DNA of 64,000 nt from Mauremys mutica. Lineage: Eukaryota > Chordata > Testudines > Geoemydidae. Shown here piece by piece: positions 25,000-36,827 of this stretch. The stretch covers positions 67,612,573-67,676,572 of the forward strand of contig NC_059080.1 in NCBI RefSeq assembly GCF_020497125.1, read 5' to 3'. The stretch's first letter is position 1. Each line of letters starts with the position of its first letter. The notes beneath the pieces were generated by a model, which had not been told where the DNA came from, did no database searches, and saw only the letters and a list, made by a program, of their open reading frames with translations. Position numbers and translations under genes: made by a program.

Positions 25000-25670
25000 C
25001 TGAGCCCCAGTATTTTATTTCCTTTCTGTATAAAATTTAATGCATTACAATGTAGGCTCAGGAGGCTGGGGAGCCAGGTCACCTCCTGTGTTGCTCTGTC
25101 TGCTAACCATCCCAGAAGTGCTTTAACTCAGAATTTGCCAAGAACTAGGTCATCAGCTTGCAATCAGGCACCAAGCACGGGACAGCATGTTGTATGTGAC
25201 CATATTCTTCAGGGTCCAAGGCAGACTACAGGACAAACTCAAATATGGGGTAAGAAGTCCATGGGGTTTATTGAAACAGTTCCACACATACACACAGTGG
25301 GCTGGAGTTCCCTGCAACAGTCTCACTAGGCCCCTCAAGCCGCTCCAGACAACGCAAACAGTCTAAGCAATCTCTTTATAACATAGCAAAGAAAGATTCC
25401 ATGCAAAAAACAAACTCAATAGCCCTGTGCCAGACCTACCTTTCTCCAGAGGAGCTTTGGCAGTCAGCCACCCCTACAGAAGTTCTGGACTGTTCCTTTC
25501 CTCAGGAAGCTACAAGAGCTCTATTCTCCTCCTTAGTCAGCCAGTTACTAAGTACTTGTCTTCCCTTAACTGCCCCTTCATTACCTGACAAAGAGTGCAG
25601 GTGTAGTGGGGAAGGGCTGAGTGGGCCTAAAGCAGCTTGCTAACCATTGCTGGTTCAATGTGGTCAATTA
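25000..25670. other. Possible LTR-like stretch, unproven
   Basis: The text around 25250-25330 (TTTATTGAAACAGTTCCACA and neighbouring C-rich sequence) resembles antisense LTR text with a poly(A) signal. I found neither paired TG...CA ends nor a duplication. Treat as intergenic unless a repeat search says otherwise. Confidence 0.25.
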
Positions 25671-25682
25671 GATTTTTGGCTA

Positions 25683-25863
25683 TCATGGAATATAAGTATT
25701 TGAAGGGACCTCAGGAGGTCATCTAGTCTGACCCCCTGCTTAAAGCAGGGCTAATCCCCAGACAAATTTTTGCCCCAGATCCCTAAATGGTCCCCTCAAG
25801 GATTGAACTCATAACCCTGGGTTTAGCAGGCCAATGCTCAAACCACTGAACTATCCCTCCCCC
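25683..25863 (-). mobile_element. tRNA-derived SINE with CR1-like tail, minus strand
   Basis: This is the complement of the SINE at 18895. Read on the minus strand, the head near 25860 gives GGGATAGTTCAGTGGTTTGA, then CCTGCTAAACCCAGGGTTAT and GAGTTCAATCCTTGAGG (A and B boxes). The tail near 25690 ends in the CR1-like GACCTCCTGAGGTCCCTTC. It is better preserved in the B box than the plus-strand copy. Confidence 0.88.
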
Positions 25864-27199
25864 CTTCTCATCAAGCAACCATGGGAGCTCCCTGCCACAA
25901 CAATAATACTTTCTTTAATCCCTTGTTTCAAAGGGTCTTGAATGGCTCCAGGACCAACAGTGAATACAGATTCTTAAAAGTAAAACTTCAAAACTATTTG
26001 AAAAAGTGGTGAGTGCAATTTAAACTGTCCCAGGATCAGCACTTTATGCAGCAACCTCTAATCATCCAATATATGAAAGCTAGATCTGGAATGCGCAAAC
26101 AAGGATAGCATCCAAGTGGTGAAAACTGCTGATGAACAGAGGTTACAGTAACAAAATGGTTTTTGTACTAGAGAGTGCTAGATTACAGGAAGAGCAAGGT
26201 ATGGGTGTTTGAACACATTAAACATGGATGAATTGGAGCATTTTGGAAAATGCTGAGCGACCAAACCTTAGCACAAAACTAATTGAAGAAACTTCATCCA
26301 AGGGGTTCAAACAAATGAAACAGCCTCATATTTTTTAAATTGTGCAAATGCAGAGGGAAACCATGAAATTAATTTGTTCTGCATTGGGTGGTACCCAAAT
26401 CCCCAGAGCTTTCAGCACTTTATGACCAGTCTGTCTGTAAATTACACAAATTCAGCAAACAGTTGAATGGCAGGTGACCTGTTTACTGACTAGTTTAGAA
26501 AGTATTTTCTGCCACCCTTTAAAAAAAAACATCAATTTTCTACACCAACAATGTACCTCCATGCGTGGTGAAAATAATATTATATGTGTTCCTAGAAATG
26601 ACACATTGTGCATTCAGATCACAGAGTAAGGGATCATTTTTGCTCTAGCAAGAAATTTGAGAAAGAGTTTTGTGATTTGTTCATATTGGTTCTGCTATCT
26701 TTAATTTCTTTAAATGTTAACATTATAGAATGCAATATGCTGTGCTCCAGCACTACATGATGGAATGAAGCTCCTGCTGCCTACAGTTACAGAAGGTGGA
26801 TGAAATATTTTTTCAAGTGTGTTTTAGAAATGATGAGCCAGATCCTTAACTGGTGTAAATCAGTGTAGCTCCACCAATTTCAGCAGAGTAAGGTTGAGTT
26901 ACACGAGCAGTGGATCTGTTCCAAGGAATGTAAAGGAAAGACCCTAATAAGAAAACAACAAACATAATTCTGAGAGGCAATGATTCAGTGATTACATGAA
27001 TAGCCATAGCAGGGAATTTACAGTGTGTCAGTCTATCAGACAACAACAGATCTGATATAGTGTGGAGTAAGAGGGAGTTATCTGTATTTCTGTTGATGAA
27101 TACCAAAAGCACCTCAATGTACCTGCTTGATATTATCCTTCCTGACTGCACAGAGTTAAATCAAAGGAGGCTGTTAAGGGGGAAAACAAACAAAAAAGT
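25864..27199. other. Intergenic, nothing recognised
   Basis: Mostly unique sequence. Around 26831-26905 a MITE-like sentence (GCCAGATCCTTAACTGGTGT) is present. No exon-like structure. Confidence 0.5.
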
Positions 27200-27650
27200 G
27201 GAACAATAACAGTGGGGAATCTATTATGGGGAACGTCCACCTGCCTGGCTCCAGCAAGGCAAGTGCGGTTTATTCTTCCCAGAACCAGATCAAGGATCAA
27301 TGTGAATACTAAAATCTTAAAGATCTTGGCTTAGGATCCCTGCTGAATGGACAGTAGTGGCTGGAGATGAATCTCAGAGAGGGACAAAGAGAGAACAAGA
27401 AATAAAACACAGAGAAGGCTGCAATAGTTGTCTGACTCTCCCAGGCCAGGAGCCAGGGGACTTGGATGAATGGAACTCACTGAGAACTTGGAAGGAAAGA
27501 ACAACAGTTAGGTACAACCTAGGTGGCTAGGCCTTTGTTGCTTTATTTCTTTCCTCTATGTGCTATGTACCTTTGGGTGAATAAATAAGACTTTGTTTTG
27601 AAGAAACTGTTTTTGAGTCACCTGAATCGGCCACTTGTCACAGAGCTAGA
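27200..27650 (+). mobile_element. LTR-like fragment, tentative
   Basis: The sequence from about 27340 to 27640 has the feel of an LTR: a purine-rich leader and a poly(A) signal in GGGTGAATAAATAAGAC at about 27575, followed by a T-rich run and an end near CACTTGTCACA. Paired ends and a target duplication were not found. Confidence 0.35.
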
Positions 27651-29584
27651 GAGGAAAAGAGCTCACCTATTCCAAACATAGTTGAGCCTGTCATGTTATC
27701 ATCATGGTTGGGAAAAAAGAGGGCTGCAGCCCAGAGATCCAGCCCAAGAGTGGTCGTACCATGGGGTTTCACTCAAAGGAGGTGAAGGAAACAAAACCAG
27801 TAAGCTGGTTATTTACAACCAGTAAGCCCGAAGCTCTTAGCTGCATTTGCTAAACTGACTACATTCAATTTTTTAAAAAACAAAGAAGGAAGTAGTAAAG
27901 GCTATTAATGGTAATGGAAATTATACAGACATATTAAAAGCAGACTGGACCTTGAGAAAGTAAATGATTCATCTGAGCATGCTCAGGGAAAAGTCCACAC
28001 ATGGGGAAGGTTCACCTCAAAGCTGGTTGACATCACCTTTATAACTGATTATTCTCTAAACAAGCTCGAATGGCTCTGGACTATGAGTGCCTGCACTCTG
28101 GTAATCAACTTGTATAGGTTCTTAATGTCTCAAACTTGCATTGTTCCATCCTATCCATAGTCGGGGTGTGATACCTTCTTTTGGTTTTATTTTTTGGCTG
28201 GATTCTGCTAGCCTTACTCACAGTTAGTAGTAACCTACTCCACGAGTAGTCCTTAACTCACTAGATGTACTCACAGAATAAGGTCCTACTCAGCATGAAT
28301 AAAGATATTAGCATTTGGCTTTGGGCTAAAGTAACCCATATTAGGAGTTTTTCCTCAGGTCACACAAGTTTACTTTGGTGAGTGTTTATATAAGAACTCA
28401 TTCAGGAGGTTGTCTGCGTGCTGAGTAAACAAGGGCAGTTCCTTTTGTTTTCCTCTGTTCTCACTTAAAGCTTTTCATACATCCTTTTATTGACCACTTC
28501 TCTCATCACTTTCTTAAGCAAAATGGGAAACTTACATCTTGATGTTTGTCAGATATCTCACTTTGTAATTGCCCTGATGCCAGTCCCCATCACGGCACTA
28601 TGAGTGCCTCCTGGTGTAACTGTGATGTTATCCATGTAGTTTCTGTGGGCCAGATTCTGCTCTCCATTATGCCAGATTAATCCCAGTGTAGATCTAGTGA
28701 AGTAAATAGATTTAATCTGGATTTGCACTTGTGAAAAATGAGATCAGAATTTTGCCCTCTTTTATGTTTTCAAGGTATCCAGTGCAATAACAAGCTCTCT
28801 GTCTGGTAGCCATGAGTGTTAATCAACTCCATTCACTCCTTTTTGACACATTTTACAGCATGCACCCACAAGAGGAGACATGAAGCAGCAAATAAATAGT
28901 TTAAATGGGCAAAATTCTGCAATCAATACCATCAATGCACTCCACTGATTTCAAGAGGCATACAGGGTTTCGGTGTTACTAGGAATAGAATGTGGCCAAC
29001 TTCAAAGCTGTGAATGGATGTAATTAAGGATGGCTCCAGTGCTGATATAAAGGCGGGTCCTCCAGCCCAACAGGTGTCTGCAGAATTCTGTAGAAAAGCC
29101 ATGTGAACTCACCCTAAAACACAGGTGCATATCAACTGTAAGTATGTCATATCATCCTGAACTCTGTATATTACTGGTGGGAGTGCAGAGACCATGCATG
29201 AAATGTTTGTTGAGGGCTAGGTTCCCAGGCTCAGAGTCAAAGATGGGATTCCATGAAAGGGACCATAATAAAAAATGTGAGAAAACAAGACAGTTTATAG
29301 TCAATGAAGGAATGAAACAGCTTTGTAAAGAGGTGTTTATTCCAAACACAGCAGAGGAACTGAAGCAGAAGAAAAGAGCAGCTGAGCACACAACAGGAGT
29401 TTAAAACCATAGAATGATGAAGGCTTTGGCCCGTCTTGTACAAAAGATTGAACTAGATTATCAAAATGGTCCATTCTAGTATTAAAATCTATTAATTTTT
29501 GGGTAGTTCTCATGGAGAGCTAAGCCCACATCAATACATTCATACACACGCGTGCAACAGAGGAGACAGTTGAAGAATGGATGG
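27651..29584. other. Intergenic with palindromic MITE relics and a possible CR1 tail
   Basis: 28194-28305 (GGATTCTGCTAGCCTTACTC) and 28647-28760 (GGGCCAGATTCTGCTCTCCA) are relics of palindromic amniote MITEs. Near 29440-29490 the text GAACTAGATTATCAAAATGG, followed by a decayed CTTAAAATCTAT-like end, resembles a CR1 3' tail on the plus strand. An 86-codon frame at 29144-29404 has no recognised domain and is not called a gene. Confidence 0.5.
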
Positions 29585-29589
29585 GATGC

Positions 29590-30222
29590 TGTGATAGAGC
29601 CCTCAGAGGGCCAGGTAGTCTAGTGGGCAGCACACCCATTATCACCTCTTTGCAAGAAGGCCTTTCAGTCCAGTTCCCCACTTGAGGATAGGTTTAGTTT
29701 CACCTCAGGTTTGCAGAATCCCAACCTTCTTCTTACTAGAGAGGGGAGTGACATCAGAATGTGGCGTATGCAGTTGATAGGGGAGCCCAGGCCCTCCCAT
29801 TCCACTAGACTCAAACCCAAGGCCCTATGAGAATCAAGAGTATCCAACACCTTGGAATGCCCTCAGAGTTACCCTCCCTGGGTCACTTCCTACCATCTGT
29901 CTCCCCTCCCCCATCCCCCCGGCCTCCAAGTCCAATATAAGGTAACAAAAGAAAAAGAAAAGACAGCTCAGCGTGCGACCCCACCTGAGCTCAGCATTCA
30001 GTCCTAGTGCTTACAGAGAGGCTACTTTAGCATGTTTCTTCAGGAGCCACCAGGGCAGGCTTGCCTCCCTTCCTAGCAGCATCCCCCTTCTGAGCTGAGT
30101 CGCTCCCTTTTAAGCTTCCACTCCAGTTGGAGCATGCTCTGCAGGTTTGGAGGGGTGAGGCTATCTTGGCCCAGTATTTTAACCCCTTCAGGCCCAGTGT
30201 GGGGTTTGTACACCCCATCACA
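29590..30222. mobile_element. Solo LTR with 5-bp target duplication
   Basis: Begins TGTGATAGAGCC and ends CACCCCATCACA: TG...CA ends with an inverted TGTGA/TCACA pair, as in retroviral and Gypsy-type LTRs. It is flanked by a perfect direct repeat GATGC (29585-29589 and 30223-30227). At 633 bp with no internal coding region, it is a solo LTR left by recombination between two LTRs. The 5-bp duplication fits Gypsy or class III type elements; the exact family is not determined. Confidence 0.85.
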
Positions 30223-30227
30223 GATGC

Positions 30228-31530
30228 GAATCAAAGAAGGAATCCTAAATGGGAGGTTCTATATAAACCTCCTTAATCCATTCTGCCATTCCACATAAAT
30301 CCCGAATTTCACCTGTGACTCCTTTCCCTATAAAATTATTTGTGCTGATCTTCCAGTTTCCTGAACAGAGAGCAAATTATTCTGAATTGTACCAAATTGT
30401 GCTGTAGTACAAATGTGTGATATGTACAGACCGGAATAACACTGAAATCATCAAACTCCTTTCCATCAGTGGGATTAAAACTTTGAACCTCAGACTACAA
30501 ATAAAGGCTCATAAACAAAACTTTTAAGTACTTTGGTAGGCTCCACTGACATTAAGTAAGTGCATTTCAAGAGTGGAAGTTTGGTGAACTTGAGGGAACT
30601 TTCACTTTGTGTGGGGCTTTTTTATTTTGGGGTTTTCCCCTTATTTATACCCTAAACCTACTATTTATTTAGTGTCCGATTTAACTGAACTGTGGGTCCA
30701 CATCTCAGGTCCTTCTGAGCTAACTTCAGTGCTGAGCTAGAGAGATGTGGAGGAAAGGTGCTTTATAGTCTCATACTCTGATCATGAAGCAATGACAACA
30801 GTTTCTTCACATGGTCTGTCCACACCCACTAGGCTGCAGGATCTGGGCCTATTACTGGAAATACGAAGAGGGCTAATATTTTCAGAAATGCCTGTGTAAC
30901 TTCAGAGTAGAGCTGGGCAGAGAACAGTGGTTCTCTTTTGAGGAAGACTCAGAAATTCTAAATTTGGAACAAAATCTGAAAGTTTCAAAATTCTCACAGA
31001 ACAGAATTACTGTTCTCTACCTAATTCTACTGGGATCCCCGGCTTTGGGGCAGTCTGTTTTGGGGGCTGTCCCACAACTGGGTACCCTGAAAGCCCAGAT
31101 TGCTGAAGAGCCGTGAGTCTTGTCTTCTAGGTTTTCAGATTGCCATCAGCTTGCCAGTTAGGCTTCTAAGGAGCCAGGCAAACGAGCTGATAGGAAACCA
31201 GGCAGATTTCTGATAGCCAGGGTTCTGCCTGATTTTTGGTGCAATTTTTGGCAAAATCAACATGATCCCAAACTGGCAAATTCCAACAGGAAAAATGTTT
31301 AATTGACATTTTTCTGACCAGCTTTACTTAGATGCCTAAGTCCCATGAGACTTAGGTTCCTACATCACTTAGGCATTTTTGAATTTTTTACCTATGATTT
31401 CTAGCATATTATGCACAAAAAGCAAACATTTTTGTAAGCTACACTTACAAAGTCCACTGCCAGAAATGAGACTGCTACAGCTAACATTAAGGATGGTGTA
31501 TAAAAATCACTTCACGTTATGCCAAGCAAA
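30228..31530. other. Intergenic, nothing recognised except a small MITE relic
   Basis: About 31330-31385 (GATGCCTAAGTCCCATGAGA then CTTAGGTTCCTACATCACTT) is the core of a palindromic MITE. No gene seen. Confidence 0.5.
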
Positions 31531-31538
31531 TGCTATTC

Positions 31539-31618
31539 CAGGGATCGGCAACCTTTGGCCCGCGGCCCGCCAGGGTGCTTACCCTGTCGGGCCGCAGGCC
31601 AAAGGTTGCTGAGCCCTG
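31539..31618. mobile_element. 80-bp hAT hairpin with perfect 8-bp target duplication
   Basis: The sequence is nearly one hairpin. CAGGGATCGGCAACCTTTGG followed by CCCGC-rich text folds onto GGCCAAAGGTTGCTGAGCCCTG across a short GCTT-like loop near 31577. A perfect 8-bp duplication TGCTATTC lies at 31531-31538 and 31619-31626. It looks like a very short internal deletion derivative of a palindromic GC-rich hAT family. Confidence 0.9.
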
Positions 31619-31998
31619 TGCTATTCTTTATATATTTTTATAAAATATATGGCCAGAGTCTGTGGTCTGCTAAGGCCACTTTGCATCATTCATGCTTCCA
31701 GTTAATCACATGCTTTAATGCTTTGCTGAATCAGGGCCAGAGTGCTCAACACCTTGCAAGATGGAATGCTGAGACAGCATTCTGTCACCTTCATCACTAT
31801 TCCTTTCCCAAATCATAGATACATCCCCATCTGCAGTATGAGGGACACATTTGCTCACTGTGCCTGATTCTCCTCCTAACTGGACCTTGGGTGGTCATCT
31901 GTATGTGTGCAAAGTGGGTGTAACATGGTACCAAATCAGCTATTTCACATTCATTTTGCAGAGGTGGAAATGGTGATATTAGATGTATGGCAATGGAG

Positions 31999-32290
31999 AG
32001 TTAAGCTAGAGCTACACTACAAATTTTTGCTGACCTGGTTATGTTGGTCAGTGGTATGATGAGGTGTGATTTGTGATGGAAATACCTATGCCAGCAAAAG
32101 CCCCTAGCACAAACACAGTTAGACTGTTAAAATGCTTTTGCTGGTACAGCCTTTTTTGCTTGGGAGAGTTGGGGGGGGGCTGGGGTAATCTATACCAGTA
32201 GAACCACACTTTTGGCTGTAAAAATGCATCTACCCTAGTATATAGTACAGTATAGTATACTGGTATAGCTATACCAGCAAAGTGCTTTGT
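31999..32290. mobile_element. MITE of the CTACACTA type, degraded
   Basis: Begins AGCTAGAGCTACACTACAAA. The interior holds paired motifs TATGCCAGCAAAAGC / GCTTTTGCTGG and CTGGTATAGCTATACCAG, giving stem-loops. Ends are not sharp. It belongs with the palindromic MITEs ending in GTCTACACT-like sequence. Confidence 0.5.
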
Positions 32291-33648
32291 CACAGCCTTG
32301 CTTAACCCATCTGGCTTCAGGCTAGCTGCTGCAGTAACTGGGCCCTCCAGCTAAGTCATTTAAAAAAAAGTCCACCCCTCTGCTTCCAGGGTATCCTAAG
32401 TCCCAAACAAACACAAAAAGTCTTCCAACCCAGTCTCAAGCTGAGCACAGCCCCTCGTTCCTAAGGGCCTGTTTTCTCTCCACAGTCCCTCCCTACTCTC
32501 TATCAAACAGCAACTCCCAGGATTTCCTATCTGGAATTTTTCTTCTCTTTCACTTTGATTCTCAACAGGCTTCCATTTTCTCTCTCGCCACACCTGTTTA
32601 AGCCACATGCCCATGTGACTTTGCTCAATTTCTCTACCTGGGGTGGCAAGCTAAGTGTGTCACGGGGGGGACTGGATGTACCACCTCCCTAGGCCAGTCA
32701 CCCTGGGTCATGCTCCTAGAGGAGACCTGACCTTAGGCACTTGGCATCAGCCAATAAGTTTATGCAGGGCTGGCTTTAGACTCGTTGGGGCCCAGGGCAG
32801 AAACTAGGAAGTGGGACCCCACCCACCTCCCTTGCCTGCTCACACGTTGGATTTCTGAAACCCGAGCCCTGCTGCACAGGGGCCCCTGTGGTATGGGATC
32901 CCAGGCAATTACCCTGCTTGCTCCCATATATTTCTATTCTAAGGGTATTTTAAGATGCTGTGTGTTCAGTAGTGGCTGCACTTTAAAATCAGAAATCATA
33001 GAAAAAAATATCATATTCTTTGAACACATGCACACAAGGAGGAAGAGTTAAGCTGGGTATTCACGCTTAATTTTCACAATTTTGGGGTGGTGAGTATCTA
33101 GCTATGTCTCCTTAACTTTGTTTTTATATAATTTGTTTCCATGTTACTTTTATGATGACATCCGTTTTCTTTCTCCTTACTAGGTGAAATGTATGCAAAG
33201 GAGAGAGGTCCTTGTCAAACATCAGCTATGTTTAATGCAGTTTCAGATACTGGGTCACTTAACCTTTCCCAATCTGAAAACAAGACTGTTACTAGGACTT
33301 TGAAAACAAGCTGAAAGTCATGTGCATGGGAGTCAGATACTGCACAATTCTCAGGAAACTTGTGAATGGCATTTTATATATGTTTCAAAATAACTTGCAA
33401 CTTTCTAGTTTTCTTTAATTATGTGATCCTATTGATAACAAAAAATCTTTGGATAATTGATGTTCATTTCCTATCTTATAGGCCACATTAAGAACATACA
33501 GGGTTCACTTATTCCATGTAGGATGAATTTCTATGAATTCACTGAGCTTACTAATGTGGAAAAGTATGTTACACTGACAACAAAAAAATGAAGCTTATTT
33601 AAAACCGATTCCTGTAGGTCAGTACTACATACCGCATAAGTCATGGAG
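32291..33648. other. Intergenic, nothing recognised
   Basis: Mixed sequence with a C/T-rich part (32390-32640) that may be an old LTR remnant, and unique A/T-rich sequence beyond 33060. No gene motif. Confidence 0.45.
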
Positions 33649-33797
33649 GCCCCAATTCAGGAAAGCATCTCTGTTCAGCAAACCACGTGTTTAATTTTAA
33701 GCACATGGTTTAAATCTCATTGAAGTCAAGCGTGTGCTGAAGTGCTTCGCTGAATAAGGCTAGACTTCAGCATGTACTTACATCCTGAATTGGGGCC
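33649..33797. repeat. Palindromic MITE relic
   Basis: GGCCCCAATTCAGGAAAGCA at the left is complemented by CATCCTGAATTGGGGCC at the right. Inner arms include AAGCACATGG and complements of CTTAA-rich motifs. Related relics lie at about 40310-40437 and 48690-48812. Confidence 0.7.
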
Positions 33798-34469
33798 AGA
33801 GGACATTTTACTGATTACATAAAAAGACATTACATGACCTGTTGCACCACTGAAAAAAAGAAAGGGACTTTCTTTCAAAATGTATGGCCTTGGATATGTA
33901 TAGAAATATCTCATAGATGGGGTTAAGAAAGGTGATATGCAAATTACACAAAGAGAAAAGAAGGTACAAAATGTGCCTGGTATCAGGGCTGCAGTTACTC
34001 GTGCACACTTAACTTATCTGGACTGTAGCAATGGTTATTTCATTAAATTCTCAAGGCATGAGTAATTGCCACAGTAACGCTCTTAAAGTCTTGCTTACAC
34101 ATTTCAGGAGAATCGGTTCCATGAAGCATGCACTTTGGATCCCTAATGGCAAGCAGAATCTTTCGTTTGTACTGAACAGATATGTGTGTGTGTGTGTGTG
34201 CGCGCGTGCGCACATGAGCAAAATCTAACATTAACATAAAGTTCAGTTTGAGCAAGCAAATACTCACAAGCCAGGAAATTCAAAAACCTAAGGGCAAATG
34301 GAGTTGCTCCAGATATACACCATTATAACTGAAAGCAGCATTTGGTCCACAAGCTTAGTTGGCCTTGTTCATCCTTTATAATTTCTGGTGTAGGGATCAC
34401 CAACAGGCTGAAATAGCACAAAAATCAGACAACTAGCTAATACGCACACAGTTGGCTTTGTTATCATGG
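33798..34469. other. Intergenic with (TG)n-(CG)n tract
   Basis: A (TG)n run followed by CGCGCGTGCGCACA at about 34183-34213 is the only notable sequence. It is Z-DNA-prone and likely length-variable. Confidence 0.55.
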
Positions 34470-34793
34470 ATTTATCAGTAGATCTTACCACACAAACATG
34501 CTTGATAGAATTACAAAAGTACTCCATGAAGGGACAATGGAAGATGTAACATATATGTATTTTAGCAAAGCCTTTCATATCGCATGAAATCTTACTCTGA
34601 AAATGACTTCAAATTGAGGTGAACAGGAACACGTGCATGAACTAAAAACTGTCAGAAAGGACAGAAGCAAAGGGTAAAAGCAAACAGCAAATTTTGGCAT
34701 AAGGAAGTGGTGTGTAGGGCAGGATCTGCAATAGGACGAGTCTTATTTAACATCTTCATTCATGATCTTGGAGAAGGAATAAATAAACAGCAT
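34470..34793 (+). mobile_element. CR1 fragment, left half (split by an LTR)
   Basis: The plus strand contains TTTTAGCAAAGCCTTTCATA (the FSKAFD box of CR1 RT) and, near 34730-34790, CTTATTTAACATCTTCATTC followed by ATGATCTTGGAGAAGGAAT (LFNIFIHDLGEG-like). It breaks at AGCAT (34789-34793) and continues at 35904. Confidence 0.7.
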
Positions 34794-35898
34794 TGTGATG
34801 TGTTGGAGGTTCAGCCAGACCGGCATGGGGTTCTGTCACTGCTTACTCTGTAACCCTGGGTGCATCTGTGCAGCTTTGGTTCAGACCTCTGCCACCAGCA
34901 GCCTGCTCACAGCACAATGGCCTCACCCTGACATCCATCAGCCTGGTTACTCCTTGCAGGGTTACACCAACAGCCCTTCCATCTCCCCTGAGGGTCCAGT
35001 CCCTCTCACTGGATACTCACAGGTGTTATTATGTTCGCTACCTCCAAAGAGACAGAGCACACACCAGCCTACCAGTTCAGTGGAAGATTTCACCCTTCAG
35101 TTTAATACGCAGCACTGAAATGGTTTTGTAATAAAACAAGAATAGGTTTATTAACAAAGAACAGCTATTGAAGTGATAAGTAAGACTAGAAGACACAGGT
35201 AGGGCTACAAGTAAAACAAAACTCACTTTCTAGTGACTAAAACTTAACTTCAGCAAGGTACAAACTTTGTCTAAGCAGGTTTCTCACCTATAGTCAGTTC
35301 TAGCTACTCTTCAGGCCAAGAGGATCCATTCTTCGTTAGCTCAAAGTGCACTGTTCCCCTTTGTCCCCTAGGTGAGTGATAACTAACAGGTTCTCTCCCC
35401 TTCTTTTTATAGTTCAGTAAACCTTTGAAATTTATTTTTGAAAAGTAAGCCCAGACAGAGTTCCTCTTCCCTGCTGCTTTTTTTCAGAGTGCAGGCCCCA
35501 ACCCCCTTGCCTTTTTGATTACTTGATCATTTTTTGTTTGCCTTAGATGTAAATGTCCTTCTATTGTACTTTGCTTGAAAAGCTTGACCCTGCCAGACTG
35601 GCAAACCCACATTCCTTTGTCTAGTACAAGATTGTTTGTCTGCTTTACTCTGATTGCTTGGTCTAAACATATTTTCTGAGCATATTTCCAATACACATCT
35701 ATATTTCTTTATGCACTGCCCTTATATGTATCATGCAATAATATTAATGACCAGCATGTTACCGATTTGCATGATATCTTGCATGACACCCTAGATTATG
35801 ACAACAGTGTGTTGGGGGAATGAGTCTGTCCGGCCTGATCTGAGTTATGGTATTGTGTGTCCTCTGCCAGTTGGCCTTGAGGAACTCCTTGGGTCACA
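34794..35898. mobile_element. Solo LTR nested in CR1, 5-bp target duplication
   Basis: Starts TGTGATGTGTTGG and ends CCTTGGGTCACA (TG...CA, with TGTGA/TCACA at the ends). A perfect AGCAT repeat flanks it (34789-34793 and 35899-35903). At 1105 bp with no gag or pol, it is a solo LTR. A poly(A)-signal-like TAATAAAAC lies near 35130 on the plus strand, but orientation is not settled. CR1 text resumes immediately after the second AGCAT. Confidence 0.85.
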
Positions 35899-35903
35899 AG
35901 CAT

Positions 35904-35985
35904 GTTAATACAATCTGCCGATTATACTAAATTTTCAAAAGTTTTGAACACCAATAAGTGGAGCAAGAGAGATTAGAATTAGAAA
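35904..35985 (+). mobile_element. CR1 fragment, right half
   Basis: Reads GTTAATACAATCTGCCGATTA then TACTAAATTTTCAAAAGTTT, a decayed form of the CR1 segment coding for the ADDTKL catalytic box. It continues the fragment that ends at 34793. Confidence 0.65.
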
Positions 35986-36436
35986 CGTGGGTCAAAAGTA
36001 ACAAAATAATCTGTCTGCACTTGTCTCCATAAATCTGTGGCAGTCAGAGACATTCCGCTGTGCCTTGCAGGATCGGGCCCAAGAGGACCAGAGCTCTTTA
36101 CCATCTTGAACACCTTGGATTTTATAATCCCCTTTCTGGGTTGTGTCCCAGCTGTGCTCAGTGCTTTATGCTACTCTTACTCTCCTCTCCTCCCTGGTAT
36201 CGGGGCTGGCAGGGGGCTTGGCTTATCCTGGGTATGAATTACACACCACAACCCATGGCCCTTAGGTGCCATCCCAGCATCCAGGGATGGCCCAGCGACA
36301 GAGCCATCTTGTCCACGTCCCATTTTCCCATAGAAACAACCCACATGCAAAGGGCCAGGAAAACAATGGGCATTAGGCACCTAAATATATTAATTCCACC
36401 AGAGTGGTCCTTTGGGGCCATCTGCCTGTCCCAAGT
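35986..36436. other. Intergenic, nothing recognised
   Basis: A 136-codon open frame (36060-36470) and antisense frames cross this GC-moderate stretch. None shows a recognisable domain, so none is called. Confidence 0.45.
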
Positions 36437-36827
36437 CAAGGTAAAGGAGGAGGGTTGGGCGTGGGGCTAGCAACCCCACCCCGTAAAAAATCAATTTGCT
36501 GCAGAAACGCCAACAATAGAGATAACAGAGGCTTTTATCCCAGAAAAACAAGGGTCTTCAACTCGAAGACGCATGACGCTGGGTGGTGAAAGCCGCGAGG
36601 AAGCCACTAAGCCGATCACCCTTCTTGCAACCAGAAGGATTACCATCGGTACATGGAACGTGAGGACCATGTACGAGTCAGGAAAGACGGCGCAGGTTGC
36701 AGTAAAAAATGGGCTATACCTGGAACCAGTTAGAGCAAATGGCCCAGGATAGAGGACTCTGGAGATCTGTGGTTGGCGGCCCATACCCCGACTGGGGTGA
36801 CGGGCATGAATGAATGAATGAATGACC
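36437..36827 (+). mobile_element. Internally deleted RTE (BovB-like) LINE
   Basis: 36600-36710 carries the start of the RTE endonuclease: ATCGGTACATGGAACGTGAG coding IGTWNVRTM, followed by YESGKTAQVA. Directly after it (36716-36790) comes the very end of the same ORF, decoding WNQLEQMAQDRGLWRSVVGG-like text and a stop near GGGGTGACGG. The tail is a (GAAT)n repeat at 36806-36826, typical of RTE 3' ends. The rest of the endonuclease and the whole RT are missing, so the copy is a deletion derivative with both termini. Confidence 0.75.

Noticed and set aside
29144..29404. 86-codon plus-strand frame with charged C-terminus
   Set aside because: No domain, no splice signals, and an equally long antisense frame; likely chance.
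36060..36470. 136-codon plus-strand frame
   Set aside because: No motif, and its end overlaps the start of an RTE remnant.
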